Shown: positions 33,792-42,111 of the stretch, piece after piece
How the letters are laid out: every line of letters starts with the position of its first letter
How positions within the stretch are numbered: the first letter of the stretch is position 1
NCBI GenBank assembly: GCA_963785425.1
Contig: CAWAVG010000012.1
Coordinates: 70,450 to 134,449, forward strand
From: RYN-133 sp963785425
Lineage (GTDB): Bacteria > Actinomycetota > Actinomycetes > Mycobacteriales > Jatrophihabitantaceae
Length of the DNA stretch: 64,000 nucleotides
Direction of reading: 5' to 3'
Notes under the pieces: model-generated
Told to the model about the DNA's origin: nothing
Database searches by the model: none
What the model saw: the letters and a program-made list of their open reading frames with translations, nothing else
Translations under genes and position numbers: made by a program

Positions 33792-35105
33792 CTCGTCCAC
33801 CAGGCGCTCCGCCACCCGGAAAGCCAGTTCCAGTGACTGCTCGATGTTCAGCCTTGGGTCGCACGCCGTCTCGTAGCGGCGGCCCAGATCGGCCGCGGTC
33901 AGCTCGGCCGTCCCGCCGATGCATTCGGTGACGTCGTCACCAGTGAGCTCGACGTGCAACCCGCCGGGGTGCGTGCCGAGTTCGGCGTGCACGTCGAAGA
34001 ATCCGTCTACCTCGTCGATGATCCGGTCGAGATGACGGGTCTTCACGCCGCCCGCGGTCTCTTCGGTGTTGCCGTGCATCGGGTCGCACTGCCAGACCAC
34101 GAGACGCCCCGTCGACTCGACCTTCTCGACGATCGCCGGCAGCTTGTCGCGCACGAGCGCGTTGGACATGCGGCTGATCAGCGTGAGCCGGCCGGGTTCG
34201 CCGTGCGGGTCGAGGCGTTCGACCAGTTCCGCGGCGTACTCCGGCGCGGTCGTGGGACCGAGCTTCACGCCGATCGGATTCGCGATCCGCGACACGAAGT
34301 CGAGGTGCGCTCCGTCGAGCTGGCGAGTGCGCTCGCCCACCCACACGAAGTGGCCGGAGAGGTCGTACGCGCGCCCGTCCTCGACGCGTGTCAGCGCCCG
34401 CTCGTACTCGAGAATGAGTGCTTCGTGACCGGCGTAGAGCTCGACGCCTTCGAGGGCCGCATCGTGCACGCCGCAAGCCCGCATGAAGCGCACCGCGCGG
34501 TCGATCTCCGACGCCAGGCGCTCATAGCGCGTGCCGGTCTCGGTCGACCGCGCGAACGTGGTGTTCCACGCGTGCACCCGGTTGAGCGACGCGAGCCCGC
34601 CGCCGGCGTAGGCCCGCATCAGGTTCAACGTCGACGCCGCGGTCGAGTACGCGCGCAGGATGCGTGACGGGTCCGGTGTGCGGTCGCCGAACAGGTCGTT
34701 GACCATGTCGCCGCGGTAGGAGAGCCGCCCGGTCGCGTCGATGTCGGACGAGCGCGGCTTGGCGTACTGGCCCGCGATGCGACCGAGCTTGACCACCGGC
34801 ATCGACGCGCCGTAGGTGAGCACGACGGCCATCTGCAGCAGCACCCGGACCTTGCCCGCCACGTCGGCCTGCGACGAGGTCAGGAACGTCTCGGCGCAGT
34901 CTCCGCCCTGGAGCAGGAACGCCTCACCGCGTGCCACGGCCCCGAGGCGGGCGCGCAGCTGATCCACCTCAGACGCGACCACGAGCGGGGGCATCGTCGC
35001 CAGCGTCGCGGCCGCCGCACGGAGCTCGGCGTCGTCGGGCCACGACGGCTGCTGCGCAGCCGGAAGCTCCCGCCAGGCGTCGAGGTGCAGATCGGTGCTG
35101 TTCAC
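33768..35105 (-). CDS. aroG: Class II 3-deoxy-7-phosphoheptulonate synthase
   Basis: A 445-residue class II (plant-like) DAHP synthase, homologous in type to Mycobacterium AroG (Rv2178c). Motifs: LQGGDCAETF, VKLGRIAGQYAKPRS, YRGDMVN, THFARSTE-like FARSTETGTRYERLA, GHFVWVGERTRQLDGAH, IANPIGVKLGP, CDPMHGNTEE and GGLHVELTGDDVTECIGG. These include the Cys, His, Glu and Asp metal ligands. In mycobacteria this enzyme associates with chorismate mutase; none is in this window. GTG 35105 is set by TAGCCT 7 nt upstream. Position next to the kinase and RNase AS genes matches the mycobacterial order. Confidence 0.93.
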   Translation of the reverse strand: MNSTDLHLDAWRELPAAQQPSWPDDAELRAAAATLATMPPLVVASEVDQLRARLGAVARGEAFLLQGGDCAETFLTSSQADVAGKVRVLLQMAVVLTYGASMPVVKLGRIAGQYAKPRSSDIDATGRLSYRGDMVNDLFGDRTPDPSRILRAYSTAASTLNLMRAYAGGGLASLNRVHAWNTTFARSTETGTRYERLASEIDRAVRFMRACGVHDAALEGVELYAGHEALILEYERALTRVEDGRAYDLSGHFVWVGERTRQLDGAHLDFVSRIANPIGVKLGPTTAPEYAAELVERLDPHGEPGRLTLISRMSNALVRDKLPAIVEKVESTGRLVVWQCDPMHGNTEETAGGVKTRHLDRIIDEVDGFFDVHAELGTHPGGLHVELTGDDVTECIGGTAELTAADLGRRYETACDPRLNIEQSLELAFRVAERLVDERRSRSEQ

Positions 35106-35112
35106 GGCAACC

Positions 35113-35118
35113 AGGCTA
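35113..35118 (-). promoter_or_regulatory. Leaderless -10 element TAGCCT for aroG
   Basis: TAGCCT on the minus strand ends 7 nt before GTG 35105. Confidence 0.55.
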
Positions 35119-35165
35119 CGGCGAGGCAAGTCCCGCGCGGCCTTCGGCCGTGTGACCATGCCGGA

Positions 35166-35873
35166 ATGACGCAGGTACCGGCGCGCATCACCGACCGGTT
35201 CTCGCACCGCACGGCGGCACGTCACGGAGAGGTCCGCCTGCCGGCCAGTCTCGCCATCGCGGTGGCCGCCGGCATGTACTCGGTGCTCCCGCACGACCTG
35301 CTGCTGGGCCCGCGCTGGCTCATCCCCGCCATCGAGATCGCCCTGCTCGCCACGCTCGTCGTGATCAATCCGACCCGGCTCACCACCGAGACGCGGCTCT
35401 CGCGGGTCGCGAGCCTCGTGCTGGTCGCCGTCATCATCGTGACGAACACCGGATCGCTCGTCCTGCTGATGCGCGACCTGACCTCGACCCAGCCGACCAC
35501 CGGGCGGGATCTGCTGCTGGCGGCACTGCAGGTCTGGGTGACCAACATGATCGCGTTCGGGCTCGTGTTCTGGGAACTCGACCGGGGCGGCGCGGTGGCG
35601 CGGCTGCCGTCGTCGCCCGTCCCCGCCCGGCGGCACGACTTCCTGTTCCCGCAGGACGACCCGGACATCGCCAAGCGGGCGCTCGGTGTCGATGTCTGGA
35701 TGCCGATGTTCGTCGACTACCTGTACGTGTCGATGACGAACTCGATCGCGTTCAGCCCGACCGACACATTGCCGCTCACCACCCGGGCGAAGGTGTTGAT
35801 GGGGCTCGAGTCGATCGCCGCATTGATCACGTCGCTGCTGGTGATCGCGCGGGCGGTGAACATCCTGCACTGA
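35166..35873 (+). CDS. DUF1345-like integral membrane protein
   Basis: A 235-residue protein with about five hydrophobic helices. The C-terminal motif YVSMTNSIAFSPTDTLPLTTRAK, before a final helix, is characteristic of a widespread family of uncharacterised membrane proteins (DUF1345 type). Residues 15-60 contain the first two helices. No function is known. It is divergent from aroG and converges with pfkA, whose repeated 3' end follows within 10 nt. Confidence 0.7.
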   Translation: MTQVPARITDRFSHRTAARHGEVRLPASLAIAVAAGMYSVLPHDLLLGPRWLIPAIEIALLATLVVINPTRLTTETRLSRVASLVLVAVIIVTNTGSLVLLMRDLTSTQPTTGRDLLLAALQVWVTNMIAFGLVFWELDRGGAVARLPSSPVPARRHDFLFPQDDPDIAKRALGVDVWMPMFVDYLYVSMTNSIAFSPTDTLPLTTRAKVLMGLESIAALITSLLVIARAVNILH

Positions 35874-35880
35874 CGCGTGG

Positions 35881-35928
35881 CGTCAGACGAACACCGTCAG
35901 CCGACGAATACCGTCAGCCGAAGAACAC
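35881..35928. repeat. Triplicated pfkA 3' end placing stops in three frames
   Basis: Three tandem copies, 14, 17 and 17 bp long, of the pattern cgtcagccgaagaacac lie at 35881-35894, 35895-35911 and 35912-35928. Each contains a minus-strand TGA, at 35883, 35897 and 35914, one in each reading frame. Confidence 0.85.
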
Positions 35929-36939
35929 CTCGGCCTCGGCGTACAACTCGGGCCGCACGGTCTTGAGCTCGGATGTTGCCTCGGTGAGCGGCACGCGCAC
36001 GATCTCGGTGCCCCGCAGTGCGACCATCTGGCCCCATGCGGCGTCGCTCGCGGCGTCGACGGCGTGCAGCCCGAAGCGCGTCGCGAGCACCCGGTCGAAG
36101 GCCGACGGCGTGCCGCCACGCTGGATGTGACCCAGCACCGTGGTGCGGGCCTCCTTGCCGGTCTGCTTCTCGATCTCGCCGGCCAGCCACTCGCCGATGC
36201 CGCCGAGACGGGCGTGCCCGAAGGCGTCGAGGCCCTTGTCGATGGTGGCGTTCTGGCCGCCGTCAGGCGTGGCGCCTTCGGCCACGACGATGATCGGCGC
36301 GTAGTGCGACTGGAAGCGGCTCTCGACGTAGGCGCACACGCGCTCCAGCGAGAACGGCAATTCGGGGATGAGGATGACGTTCGCACCGCCGGCCAGCCCC
36401 GCGTGCAGCGCGATCCACCCGGCGTGGCGGCCCATCACCTCGACGATCAGGGCACGGTGATGCGACTCGGCCGTCGTGTGCAGCCGGTCGATGGCCTCCA
36501 TCGCGATGTTGACCGCGGTGTCGAAACCGAACGTGTAGTCGGTGGCGTTGAGGTCGTTGTCGATGGTCTTCGGCACGCCGACGACGTTGACGCCCATCTG
36601 GCCGAGGCGGGTGGCGACGCCGAGGGTGTCCTCGCCGCCGATGGCGATCAGCGCGTCGACGCCGTTCTCGTGCAGCGTCCCGACAACCTTGTCGAAGCCG
36701 TGGTCGACCTTGAACGGATTCGTCCGCGACGAGCCGAGGATGGTGCCGCCGCGCGGCAGGATGCCGCGCACCTCGGGCACGCCCAGCGGCGTCGTGATGT
36801 TCTCGAGCGGACCCTTCCAGCCGTCGCGGAACCCGACGAACTCGTGGCCGTGGACCCCGACGCCCTTGCGGACCACGGCGCGGATCACCGCGTTGAGCCC
36901 CGGGCAGTCGCCCCCACCGGTCAGCACTCCGATGCGCAT
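35914..36939 (-). CDS. pfkA: 6-phosphofructokinase, pyrophosphate-type residues
   Basis: A 341-residue PFK of group III. GVLTGGGDCPGLNAVIRAVV starts the protein, and the catalytic TIDNDL follows. Counting from ATG 36939, IGGEDT places Asp at position 104, and VPKTID places Lys at 124. In this family Asp104 with Lys124 marks PPi-dependent enzymes such as that of Amycolatopsis methanolica, whereas ATP-dependent actinobacterial enzymes have Gly104. The enzyme is therefore predicted to use pyrophosphate and to work reversibly. The start lies 8 nt after TAGGGT. The 3' end is triplicated (35881-35928). Confidence 0.92.
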   Translation of the reverse strand: MRIGVLTGGGDCPGLNAVIRAVVRKGVGVHGHEFVGFRDGWKGPLENITTPLGVPEVRGILPRGGTILGSSRTNPFKVDHGFDKVVGTLHENGVDALIAIGGEDTLGVATRLGQMGVNVVGVPKTIDNDLNATDYTFGFDTAVNIAMEAIDRLHTTAESHHRALIVEVMGRHAGWIALHAGLAGGANVILIPELPFSLERVCAYVESRFQSHYAPIIVVAEGATPDGGQNATIDKGLDAFGHARLGGIGEWLAGEIEKQTGKEARTTVLGHIQRGGTPSAFDRVLATRFGLHAVDAASDAAWGQMVALRGTEIVRVPLTEATSELKTVRPELYAEAEVFFG

Positions 36940-36947
36940 ACGTCCAA

Positions 36948-36953
36948 ACCCTA
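36948..36953 (-). promoter_or_regulatory. Near-leaderless -10 element TAGGGT for pfkA
   Basis: TAGGGT on the minus strand ends 8 nt before ATG 36939, leaving at most a one- or two-base leader. Confidence 0.5.
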
Positions 36954-37032
36954 GCGGCAGGAGCGGACTTGTCGGATCAAGCCCTGAGGAGCGACAGCGA
37001 CGACGGGCTTCGGTCCGACCGCGCCGGCGTGC

Positions 37033-37090
37033 GAGCGAAGCGAGCTTGCGCTTTGATCGCACGATCCCCCCGAGCGGAGCGAGCGGGGGA
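37033..37090. repeat. REP-like GAGCGnAGCGAGC repeats with a terminator-like hairpin
   Basis: GAGCGAAGCGAGC (37033-37045) and GAGCGGAGCGAGC (37072-37084) differ by one base. The second is enclosed by CCCCC and GGGGG, giving a strong hairpin just after the RNase AS stop codon (minus strand). A related CGCGGAGCGAGC occurs twice at 33738-33791. Confidence 0.65.
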
Positions 37091-37097
37091 GACAAGA

Positions 37098-37586
37098 TCA
37101 AATCTCGACGGAAGAGGTCAGCGACCGCCAGCGAGCGAAGTTGTGGCGGGCGTCGGCTAGCGCGTCGTGCTGGTCGGGAGGTGCCGGCGGCAACGGCGGC
37201 GAGCCGGCGTCCTCCCACTTCTGGCGAAGCTCGTGGGTGAACCTCGGGATGGCACGCGGCAGCGCCCGCATGTCACCCCAGAGTTGGGCGAGGGCGACAT
37301 GGTCGTAGCCGGCCATCCACGCCCAGAGCTGGATCGACTCACCGGGCTCGGTCAGGTACGCGAGCAGGTCGGTGCGGATCGCCTCGCGCGAGCGCCACGC
37401 CGGGTCGGCCGGCGACGGCAGTTTGTCGAGGACGTTGGTGCGAACCCAGTCGATCGCCCGCGACGGATCGAACTCCGTCGACACCGCGTAGAACTCGCGG
37501 CCGGTCTCGTCGACCATCCCGATCGACACGAGCTCGATCGTCGTGCCGTCCTCGATGAACTCGCAGTCGTAGAAGTAGCGGCGCAT
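37098..37586 (-). CDS. RNase AS-like 3'-5' exoribonuclease (Rv2179c family)
   Basis: A 162-residue DEDD-superfamily nuclease. Acidic residues are in YDCEF (Asp and Glu, residues 7-9), AGYDHVAL and ADARHNFARW, matching the four catalytic carboxylates plus the conserved His. Rv2179c of M. tuberculosis, the reference member, trims adenylate-rich RNA. The gene starts directly after the PlsC stop codon (37587), so translation is probably coupled. Its place between aroG and the acyltransferase repeats the mycobacterial order, with pfkA inserted. Confidence 0.88.
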   Translation of the reverse strand: MRRYFYDCEFIEDGTTIELVSIGMVDETGREFYAVSTEFDPSRAIDWVRTNVLDKLPSPADPAWRSREAIRTDLLAYLTEPGESIQLWAWMAGYDHVALAQLWGDMRALPRAIPRFTHELRQKWEDAGSPPLPPAPPDQHDALADARHNFARWRSLTSSVEI

Positions 37587-38327
37587 TTACGACGCGCGGG
37601 GCAGGCGCTCGCGCAGTGCCTCGGAGTCGCTGCCGAAGGCCCGGTCCTTGCCCTGCGCCTTCTTCACGTCGGCGGCGTACTGGTCGACGTACTCCTGGCC
37701 CGACAGCTGCATCAGCGCGTACATGATCTCGTCGGTGACCGAGCGCTCGACCAAGCGGTCACCGGCCATGCCCTCGTAGCGCGAGAAGTCGAGCGGCTTG
37801 CCGATCCGCACGCCCGGGCGCGGACGCAGGCGGGGTAGCAGCCGGCCCTGCGGCTGGATCTTGTCGGTGTCGATCATGGCGCAGGGGACGACGAGCGCGC
37901 CCGACTCGAGCGCGAGCCGCGCGACGCCGGTCTTCCCCCGGTAGAGCCGTCCGTCGGGCGAGCGGGTGCCCTCGGGGTAGATGCCGAGCAGCTTGCCCTC
38001 GGCCAGCACCCGCAGCCCTGTCTGGAGGGCGGCGCGGGAGGCATCGCCGTCGGAGCGGTCGATCGGCACCTGCCCGACGCCCGCGAAGAACATCTTCGAG
38101 AAGAAACCCTTGATGCCGGGAGTCGTGAAGTACTCGGACTTGGCGAGGAAGGTGACCTTGCGCGGCACCATCACCGGGAAGAAGAACGAGTCGCTGAAGG
38201 ACAGGTGGCTGCTGGCCAGGATGGCGGGACGGTCGTCCGGGATGTTCTCGAGGCCGTCGGCCCACGGGCGCCACAGGCCGCGCAGGAACGGTCCGATGAG
38301 GACGAACTTCGCCAGCCAGTAGAACAC
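37587..38327 (-). CDS. 1-acyl-sn-glycerol-3-phosphate acyltransferase (PlsC family)
   Basis: A 246-residue membrane-associated acyltransferase. SSHLSFSDSFF carries the HX4D catalytic pair, and YPEGTRSPDG the EGTR substrate motif. The N-terminal helix (FYWLAKFVLIGPFL) would anchor it. It makes phosphatidic acid or a related lipid from a lyso-precursor. GTG 38327 is preferred over the tandem GTG 38330 because TAGCCT ends 6 nt before it. Corresponds in position to Rv2182c. Confidence 0.88.
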   Translation of the reverse strand: MFYWLAKFVLIGPFLRGLWRPWADGLENIPDDRPAILASSHLSFSDSFFFPVMVPRKVTFLAKSEYFTTPGIKGFFSKMFFAGVGQVPIDRSDGDASRAALQTGLRVLAEGKLLGIYPEGTRSPDGRLYRGKTGVARLALESGALVVPCAMIDTDKIQPQGRLLPRLRPRPGVRIGKPLDFSRYEGMAGDRLVERSVTDEIMYALMQLSGQEYVDQYAADVKKAQGKDRAFGSDSEALRERLPRAS

Positions 38328-38333
38328 CACCTC

Positions 38334-38339
38334 AGGCTA
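38334..38339 (-). promoter_or_regulatory. Leaderless -10 element TAGCCT for the PlsC-like gene
   Basis: TAGCCT on the minus strand ends 6 nt before GTG 38327 and 3 nt before GTG 38330; the spacing selects the second GTG. Confidence 0.5.
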
Positions 38340-38374
38340 GTGCCTGCGGCACGCCGGAACCGAATTCGTCAGGG

Positions 38375-38380
38375 CATGAT
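38375..38380 (+). promoter_or_regulatory. Leaderless -10 element CATGAT for the esterase
   Basis: CATGAT ends 6 nt before GTG 38387. It is divergent from the PlsC promoter 36 nt away. Confidence 0.45.
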
Positions 38381-38386
38381 GGGGGC

Positions 38387-39175
38387 GTGGACGACCGCGA
38401 TCAGCAGATCGAGCCGCCGGCCGGCAGCGCCGACGAGCAGCCCTTCGCGCACGACGGCGGCCCGGTGGGCGTCGTGCTCAGTCACGGGTTCACCGGCACT
38501 CCGGCGAGCATGCGGCCATGGGCCGATCACCTGGCTGCGGCCGGCTACAGCGTGCGGCTGCCGCTGCTGCCCGGTCACGGCGGCACCTGGCAGGAGACGA
38601 ACAAGACCGGGTGGCCGCAGTGGTACGGCGCGATCGAGCAGGCCTTCGACGACCTCGCCGCGCGGTGCGAGCTCGTATTCGCCGCGGGCCTGTCGATGGG
38701 CGGCGCGCTGGTCACGCGGCTGGCCGAGCAGAAGGGCGATCAGGTCGCCGGGCTCGTCCTGGTGAACCCGTCCTTCGGCACGCGCAGGACGGCCGAGAAG
38801 CTCGCGCCGTACGTGAGCTGGTTGGTGCGCTCGCGGCCGTCGATCGGCGGCGACATCAAGAAGCCCGGCGTCGAGGAGCCGGCCAACGACCGCACACCGG
38901 TCGTCGCGGGCGCGTCGCTGGTGCGTTTCTGGAAGGTCGTCACCGGCGACTTCGCCCGCGTCACGGCGCCGGTGCGCATGTACCGAAGCGTCGAGGACCA
39001 CGTCGTCGACGACCTGTCGGGCCAGTTGCTCAAGGCCGGCGCCTCGTCGACCACGGTCGAGGAGATCCTGCTCGAGAACAGCTACCACGTCGCGACCTTG
39101 GACCATGACGCCGAGCAGATCTTCAGCGGTAGCGTGGAGTTCTTCCAGCAGCTCACCGCAAAGGCGAGGAAATGA
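38387..39175 (+). CDS. Alpha/beta hydrolase, Est30/monoacylglycerol-lipase-like
   Basis: A 262-residue serine hydrolase. HGFTGTP supplies the oxyanion loop, AAGLSMGGAL the nucleophile Ser near residue 105, YRSVEDHVV the acid and ENSYHVATLDHD the His. The combination, with LPGHGGTW in the N-terminal part, is that of carboxylesterase Est30 and bacterial monoacylglycerol lipases. A role in acylglycerol turnover fits the neighbouring acyltransferase but is inference. The last four bases overlap the start of the next gene (ATGA). Confidence 0.85.
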   Translation: MDDRDQQIEPPAGSADEQPFAHDGGPVGVVLSHGFTGTPASMRPWADHLAAAGYSVRLPLLPGHGGTWQETNKTGWPQWYGAIEQAFDDLAARCELVFAAGLSMGGALVTRLAEQKGDQVAGLVLVNPSFGTRRTAEKLAPYVSWLVRSRPSIGGDIKKPGVEEPANDRTPVVAGASLVRFWKVVTGDFARVTAPVRMYRSVEDHVVDDLSGQLLKAGASSTTVEEILLENSYHVATLDHDAEQIFSGSVEFFQQLTAKARK

Positions 39176-39868
39176 GCGAGGACTTCTCGCAGCAGGCGTG
39201 GAACAACGGCCTGCTCGCGTCGTCCTACGTGGAGCTCACCGACGTCGCCCGCGACGAGCGCGCCGCAACTGCTCAGCGCCCTCTCGCGCGCCCGCATCGC
39301 TGCGTACCTCGCCGAAGCGCCGGGCTCGCAGGGATCGCTGCGGCTGTATGTCGCTTCAGGTGAGCGTGCCGACGCGCGCACGATCGTCGCGTCCGTCCTG
39401 CGTGCCCGGCCGGAGCCGACGCCGGACGGTACGGACGAGACCGACCGGCCCGATCCGCTGGCGGGCATCGACGCGGACGCCGAGTTCGCGGCGCTGGTCG
39501 CCGACTGGCACGTCGACACGCACAACGCGATCCGCGACGCCGAGAAGGCGCTCACGCGCGACGACGAGGACTGGCGGTTGCGGCTCAATCAGCGCGAACC
39601 CGCTGAGCGCGACGAACTCACCTGGCTCGACGACGAGCACTACGTCCCGCCGAACCCCCCACCGATCCCGCGACCCACCGGACCGATCCTGCTCGGCATG
39701 CTGCTGGTCGTCGTCTCGGTCACGCTGTTCGCCTTCGGTGACCCGCTGGGGATGCCGTTCGCGTTGAGCCTGTTCCTCGGCGTCAGCGGCATCATCACCG
39801 CGCTGGTGCTGTTCGTGATGCGGCTGCGCGAATACCGCGACGAGGACGACGACGGCGCGGTGCTCTGA
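39172..39868 (+). CDS. Actinobacterial membrane protein of unknown function (frame broken once)
   Basis: Two frames join near 39262-39266 to give about 231 residues: MSEDFSQQAWNNGLLASSYV in the first, then QLLSALSRARIAAYLAEAPG to the end in the second. The middle is acidic and soluble (WHVDTHNAIRDAEKALTRD, LTWLDDEHYVPPNPPPIPRP), and two C-terminal helices follow (GPILLGMLLVVVSVTLFAF and FALSLFLGVSGIITALVLFV). No function is known. The start overlaps the esterase stop by 4 nt. The shift is equivalent to one added base. Confidence 0.72.
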
Positions 39869-39895
39869 CCTCAAGCTCTAGGTGGAGTTGAGGTC
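39867..39895. promoter_or_regulatory. MerR-type palindromic operator
   Basis: GACCTCAA (39867-39874) and TTGAGGTC (39888-39895) form a perfect 8-bp inverted repeat with a 13-nt spacer containing CTCTAGGTGGAG. The half-site recalls SoxR/MerR-family boxes (CCTCAA...TTGAGG). It begins at the stop codon of the upstream gene and precedes the 78-residue protein by about 90 nt. Confidence 0.5.
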
Positions 39896-39986
39896 CACTG
39901 TTTACTTACAGGTCATCGACACGACGCCTTCCGGCGTCCTCGCGGCAGCCTGCGACGCGGACCCTCGAGCGCGGAGGTGGTCATCC

Positions 39987-40223
39987 GTGCAGACCGATGC
40001 GGCGACGGTGTACAAGCTCTGGTGCCGGCTGACCGGTACTCCGCTCGACGAGTTCACCTCGGACGAGCAGGAGGCGTTCTTCGCCCGTCCGCAGGTCGCC
40101 GAGCTCGCCGCCACGCCCTACGAAGTGCTGCTCGACGCAGGGATCGACGCGGCTCGCCACGGCGTGCTTCCGCTCGAGCGCTGGCTCAACGCGGTGCACA
40201 CGGTGCGTCCGATCGGGGTCTGA
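39987..40223 (+). CDS. Small protein of unknown function
   Basis: A 78-residue soluble protein with no recognised domain (YKLWCRLTGTPLDEFTSDEQEAFF, then VAELAATPYEVLLDAGIDAARHG). GTG 39987 follows GGAGGT at about 10 nt; the frame also reads back to 39882 through the MerR-type palindrome, which is unlikely to be translated. Its position downstream of the palindrome suggests regulated expression. It converges on the endonuclease/exonuclease/phosphatase gene. Confidence 0.55.
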   Translation: MQTDAATVYKLWCRLTGTPLDEFTSDEQEAFFARPQVAELAATPYEVLLDAGIDAARHGVLPLERWLNAVHTVRPIGV

Positions 40224-40233
40224 GCGCCGCCGT

Positions 40234-40920
40234 TCAGATCTCGAACTCGACCAGCAGCGGACGGTGGTCGCTCGCCACTGCGACGTCCGGGCCGTCGATC
40301 ACCCGGGCCGAGCGCACGGTGAGCCGTCGGTCCAGGAACACGCCGTCGATGGTGTCGTGCGGGTCGGTTGCCGACCAGGTGAACGGGCTGCCCGTCCCCG
40401 CAACGGCGAACGCGTCCTGACGCCCGGCGACCAGTGCGTCCCAGGTCGGTGATCCCGGTGGGTTGTTGGCGTCGCCGGTCACGACGACCGGCACGTCGGC
40501 GGGCACATGCTCGGCGAGAGCCGTTTCCAGCTCGCCGATGTGGCGCAGTCTCGGTTCCTCGACCAGGTCGAGATGGACGCCGGCCACGGCGAACCGGGCG
40601 CCCAGCTTGGACAGCACGGCGATCGCCGTCCCCCGCCGGTGCAGCCTCGGGTCGCGACTGAACAGGACGTCCGCCGTCGCCTCTACATCGATGCCGAGCG
40701 TGGACAGGATCAGATTCGACCCGGCCGGGCGACCCCCGCTGACCACGACGAGGTTCGAGCGGCGTGCGAGTTCGGCGCACAGCGAGCGCCAGCGCAGGAA
40801 CCGCGGCGCCTCCTGGACCGCCACCACGTCCGGCTCGGCCGAGCGGATCACCCGCCCGAGTGCGCCCCGGTCGTCGCGCATCGAACGCACGTTGTAGGTC
40901 AGCAGGCGAACGGTGGGCAC
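40234..40920 (-). CDS. Endonuclease/exonuclease/phosphatase family protein
   Basis: A 228-residue protein with the EEP metal-dependent fold: LTYNVRSM at the N-terminus (Asn), VAVQEAPRF (Glu), VAGVHLDLV (His), VVTGDANNPPGSP (Asp, Asn), TIDGVFLD and SDHRPLLVEF (Asp, His). The order and spacing match hydrolases of phosphodiesters such as nucleases or sphingomyelinase-like enzymes; the substrate is unknown. No signal peptide is apparent, so it is probably cytoplasmic. Confidence 0.85.
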   Translation of the reverse strand: MPTVRLLTYNVRSMRDDRGALGRVIRSAEPDVVAVQEAPRFLRWRSLCAELARRSNLVVVSGGRPAGSNLILSTLGIDVEATADVLFSRDPRLHRRGTAIAVLSKLGARFAVAGVHLDLVEEPRLRHIGELETALAEHVPADVPVVVTGDANNPPGSPTWDALVAGRQDAFAVAGTGSPFTWSATDPHDTIDGVFLDRRLTVRSARVIDGPDVAVASDHRPLLVEFEI

Positions 40921-40986
40921 GCCTCCATCGTGCCGCGCTACCTCAGCGGCGTGATCACCGACCCGAGTGGGGCGCGGGCGCCGGTC

Positions 40987-42048
40987 TCAGGCAGCCGGAC
41001 GGATCGGCAACACGGCGTCGGGCATGGGCCCGACCTGATCGCGGCCGCAGCCCTTCGCCACGTAGAGCGAGGTGTCGGCGGCGCCGTACAGCCCACGCAG
41101 GCTCGCGCCGTGCGTCGGCAGGTGGGCGATGCCCACGCTCACCGTCACGGGTATGGTCGCGCCGGCCTCGGTGACGAACGCGTGCGCGCGCACGTCGGCG
41201 ATGATCTGCTCCGCCCGCCGCCGCAGTACGTCGACGCCGCAGCCGGTCATCAGGACGGCGATCTCGTCCCCGCCCATGCGACTGACCGTGTCGCCACCCC
41301 GGGTGCCCGCGAGCAGCAGCTGGCTCATCTGCACCAGCACCTCGTCGCCGGCGAGGTGGCCGTAGACGTCGTTGACCTGTTTGAAGTGGTCGATGTCGAT
41401 GAGCACCAGCCCGGTGCCCTGCTCGCTGGCCGCACCCGAGAGCGCCGAGGAGGCAGCCTCGTTGAAGACCCGCCGGGTGACCAGGCCGGTGAGCGAGTCG
41501 ATCGCTGCCAGGGTGCGCAGTTCGGCGACGAGGGCGTCCTGACGCTCGCCGGACAGGATCAGCAGCGCAATCGTGGTCAGGATGGCGGCGATGAGATAAC
41601 CCGCCTGGACGAGCGCGATGCGCGGCGACAGCAGCGTGAAGACGTCGATGATGTCGCCGACGATCGCCGCCGACGCGACCATGATCGCCCCGACGCGACG
41701 CAGCGCGAAGCCGGCGTACAGGGCGGGGAAGAGGAAGAAGATCTGAGCGCTCACCGAGGAGTCGCTGGTGATCAGGTCCAGCGCCACGATCAGGATGATC
41801 CCGGCGAACGGGAAGCCCGCCCAGACCCAGGCACCTCGGTTGCGCATGCGCCGCAGCAGCACGGCGACGACCACGACGGCGAGCGCGGCCGCGGCCGTGA
41901 CGCCGATGCTGGCCGGCGTGGCACCCTGCTGACCCGGCGCGACCGCGGCGAACAGGACGGTGACCCCGCCCGCGACGAGCGCAAGGGTCGAGAGCACGCG
42001 GGCCGCGAGGTCGGCATCGCGTGGCTGCAAGCGATCGAGCAGCGTCAC
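40987..42048 (-). CDS. Membrane diguanylate cyclase (GGDEF domain)
   Basis: A 353-residue protein. About six hydrophobic helices (residues 15-180) form a membrane sensor of unknown type, followed by a GGDEF domain: AIDSLTGLVTRRVFNEA, VLIDIDHFKQVNDVYGHLAGDEVL and the active site SRMGGDEIAVLM. The active site reads GGDEI, an accepted variant, and the metal-binding Asp in DIDHFK is intact, so c-di-GMP synthesis is likely. No RxxD inhibitory site is evident five residues before the motif. Confidence 0.88.
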   Translation of the reverse strand: MTLLDRLQPRDADLAARVLSTLALVAGGVTVLFAAVAPGQQGATPASIGVTAAAALAVVVVAVLLRRMRNRGAWVWAGFPFAGIILIVALDLITSDSSVSAQIFFLFPALYAGFALRRVGAIMVASAAIVGDIIDVFTLLSPRIALVQAGYLIAAILTTIALLILSGERQDALVAELRTLAAIDSLTGLVTRRVFNEAASSALSGAASEQGTGLVLIDIDHFKQVNDVYGHLAGDEVLVQMSQLLLAGTRGGDTVSRMGGDEIAVLMTGCGVDVLRRRAEQIIADVRAHAFVTEAGATIPVTVSVGIAHLPTHGASLRGLYGAADTSLYVAKGCGRDQVGPMPDAVLPIRPAA

Positions 42049-42111
42049 ACCGACTACATCGGCAGGCGCCGCCTGAAGTTCAACAGTTGTTCAACCTGCT
42101 TCGATGGACGG

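Noticed and set aside
40507..42111. Long plus-strand open frame running through the nuclease and GGDEF genes
   Set aside because: It is antisense to two genes with clear family motifs; only the part from 42112 onward (SRPBCC) is a real gene.
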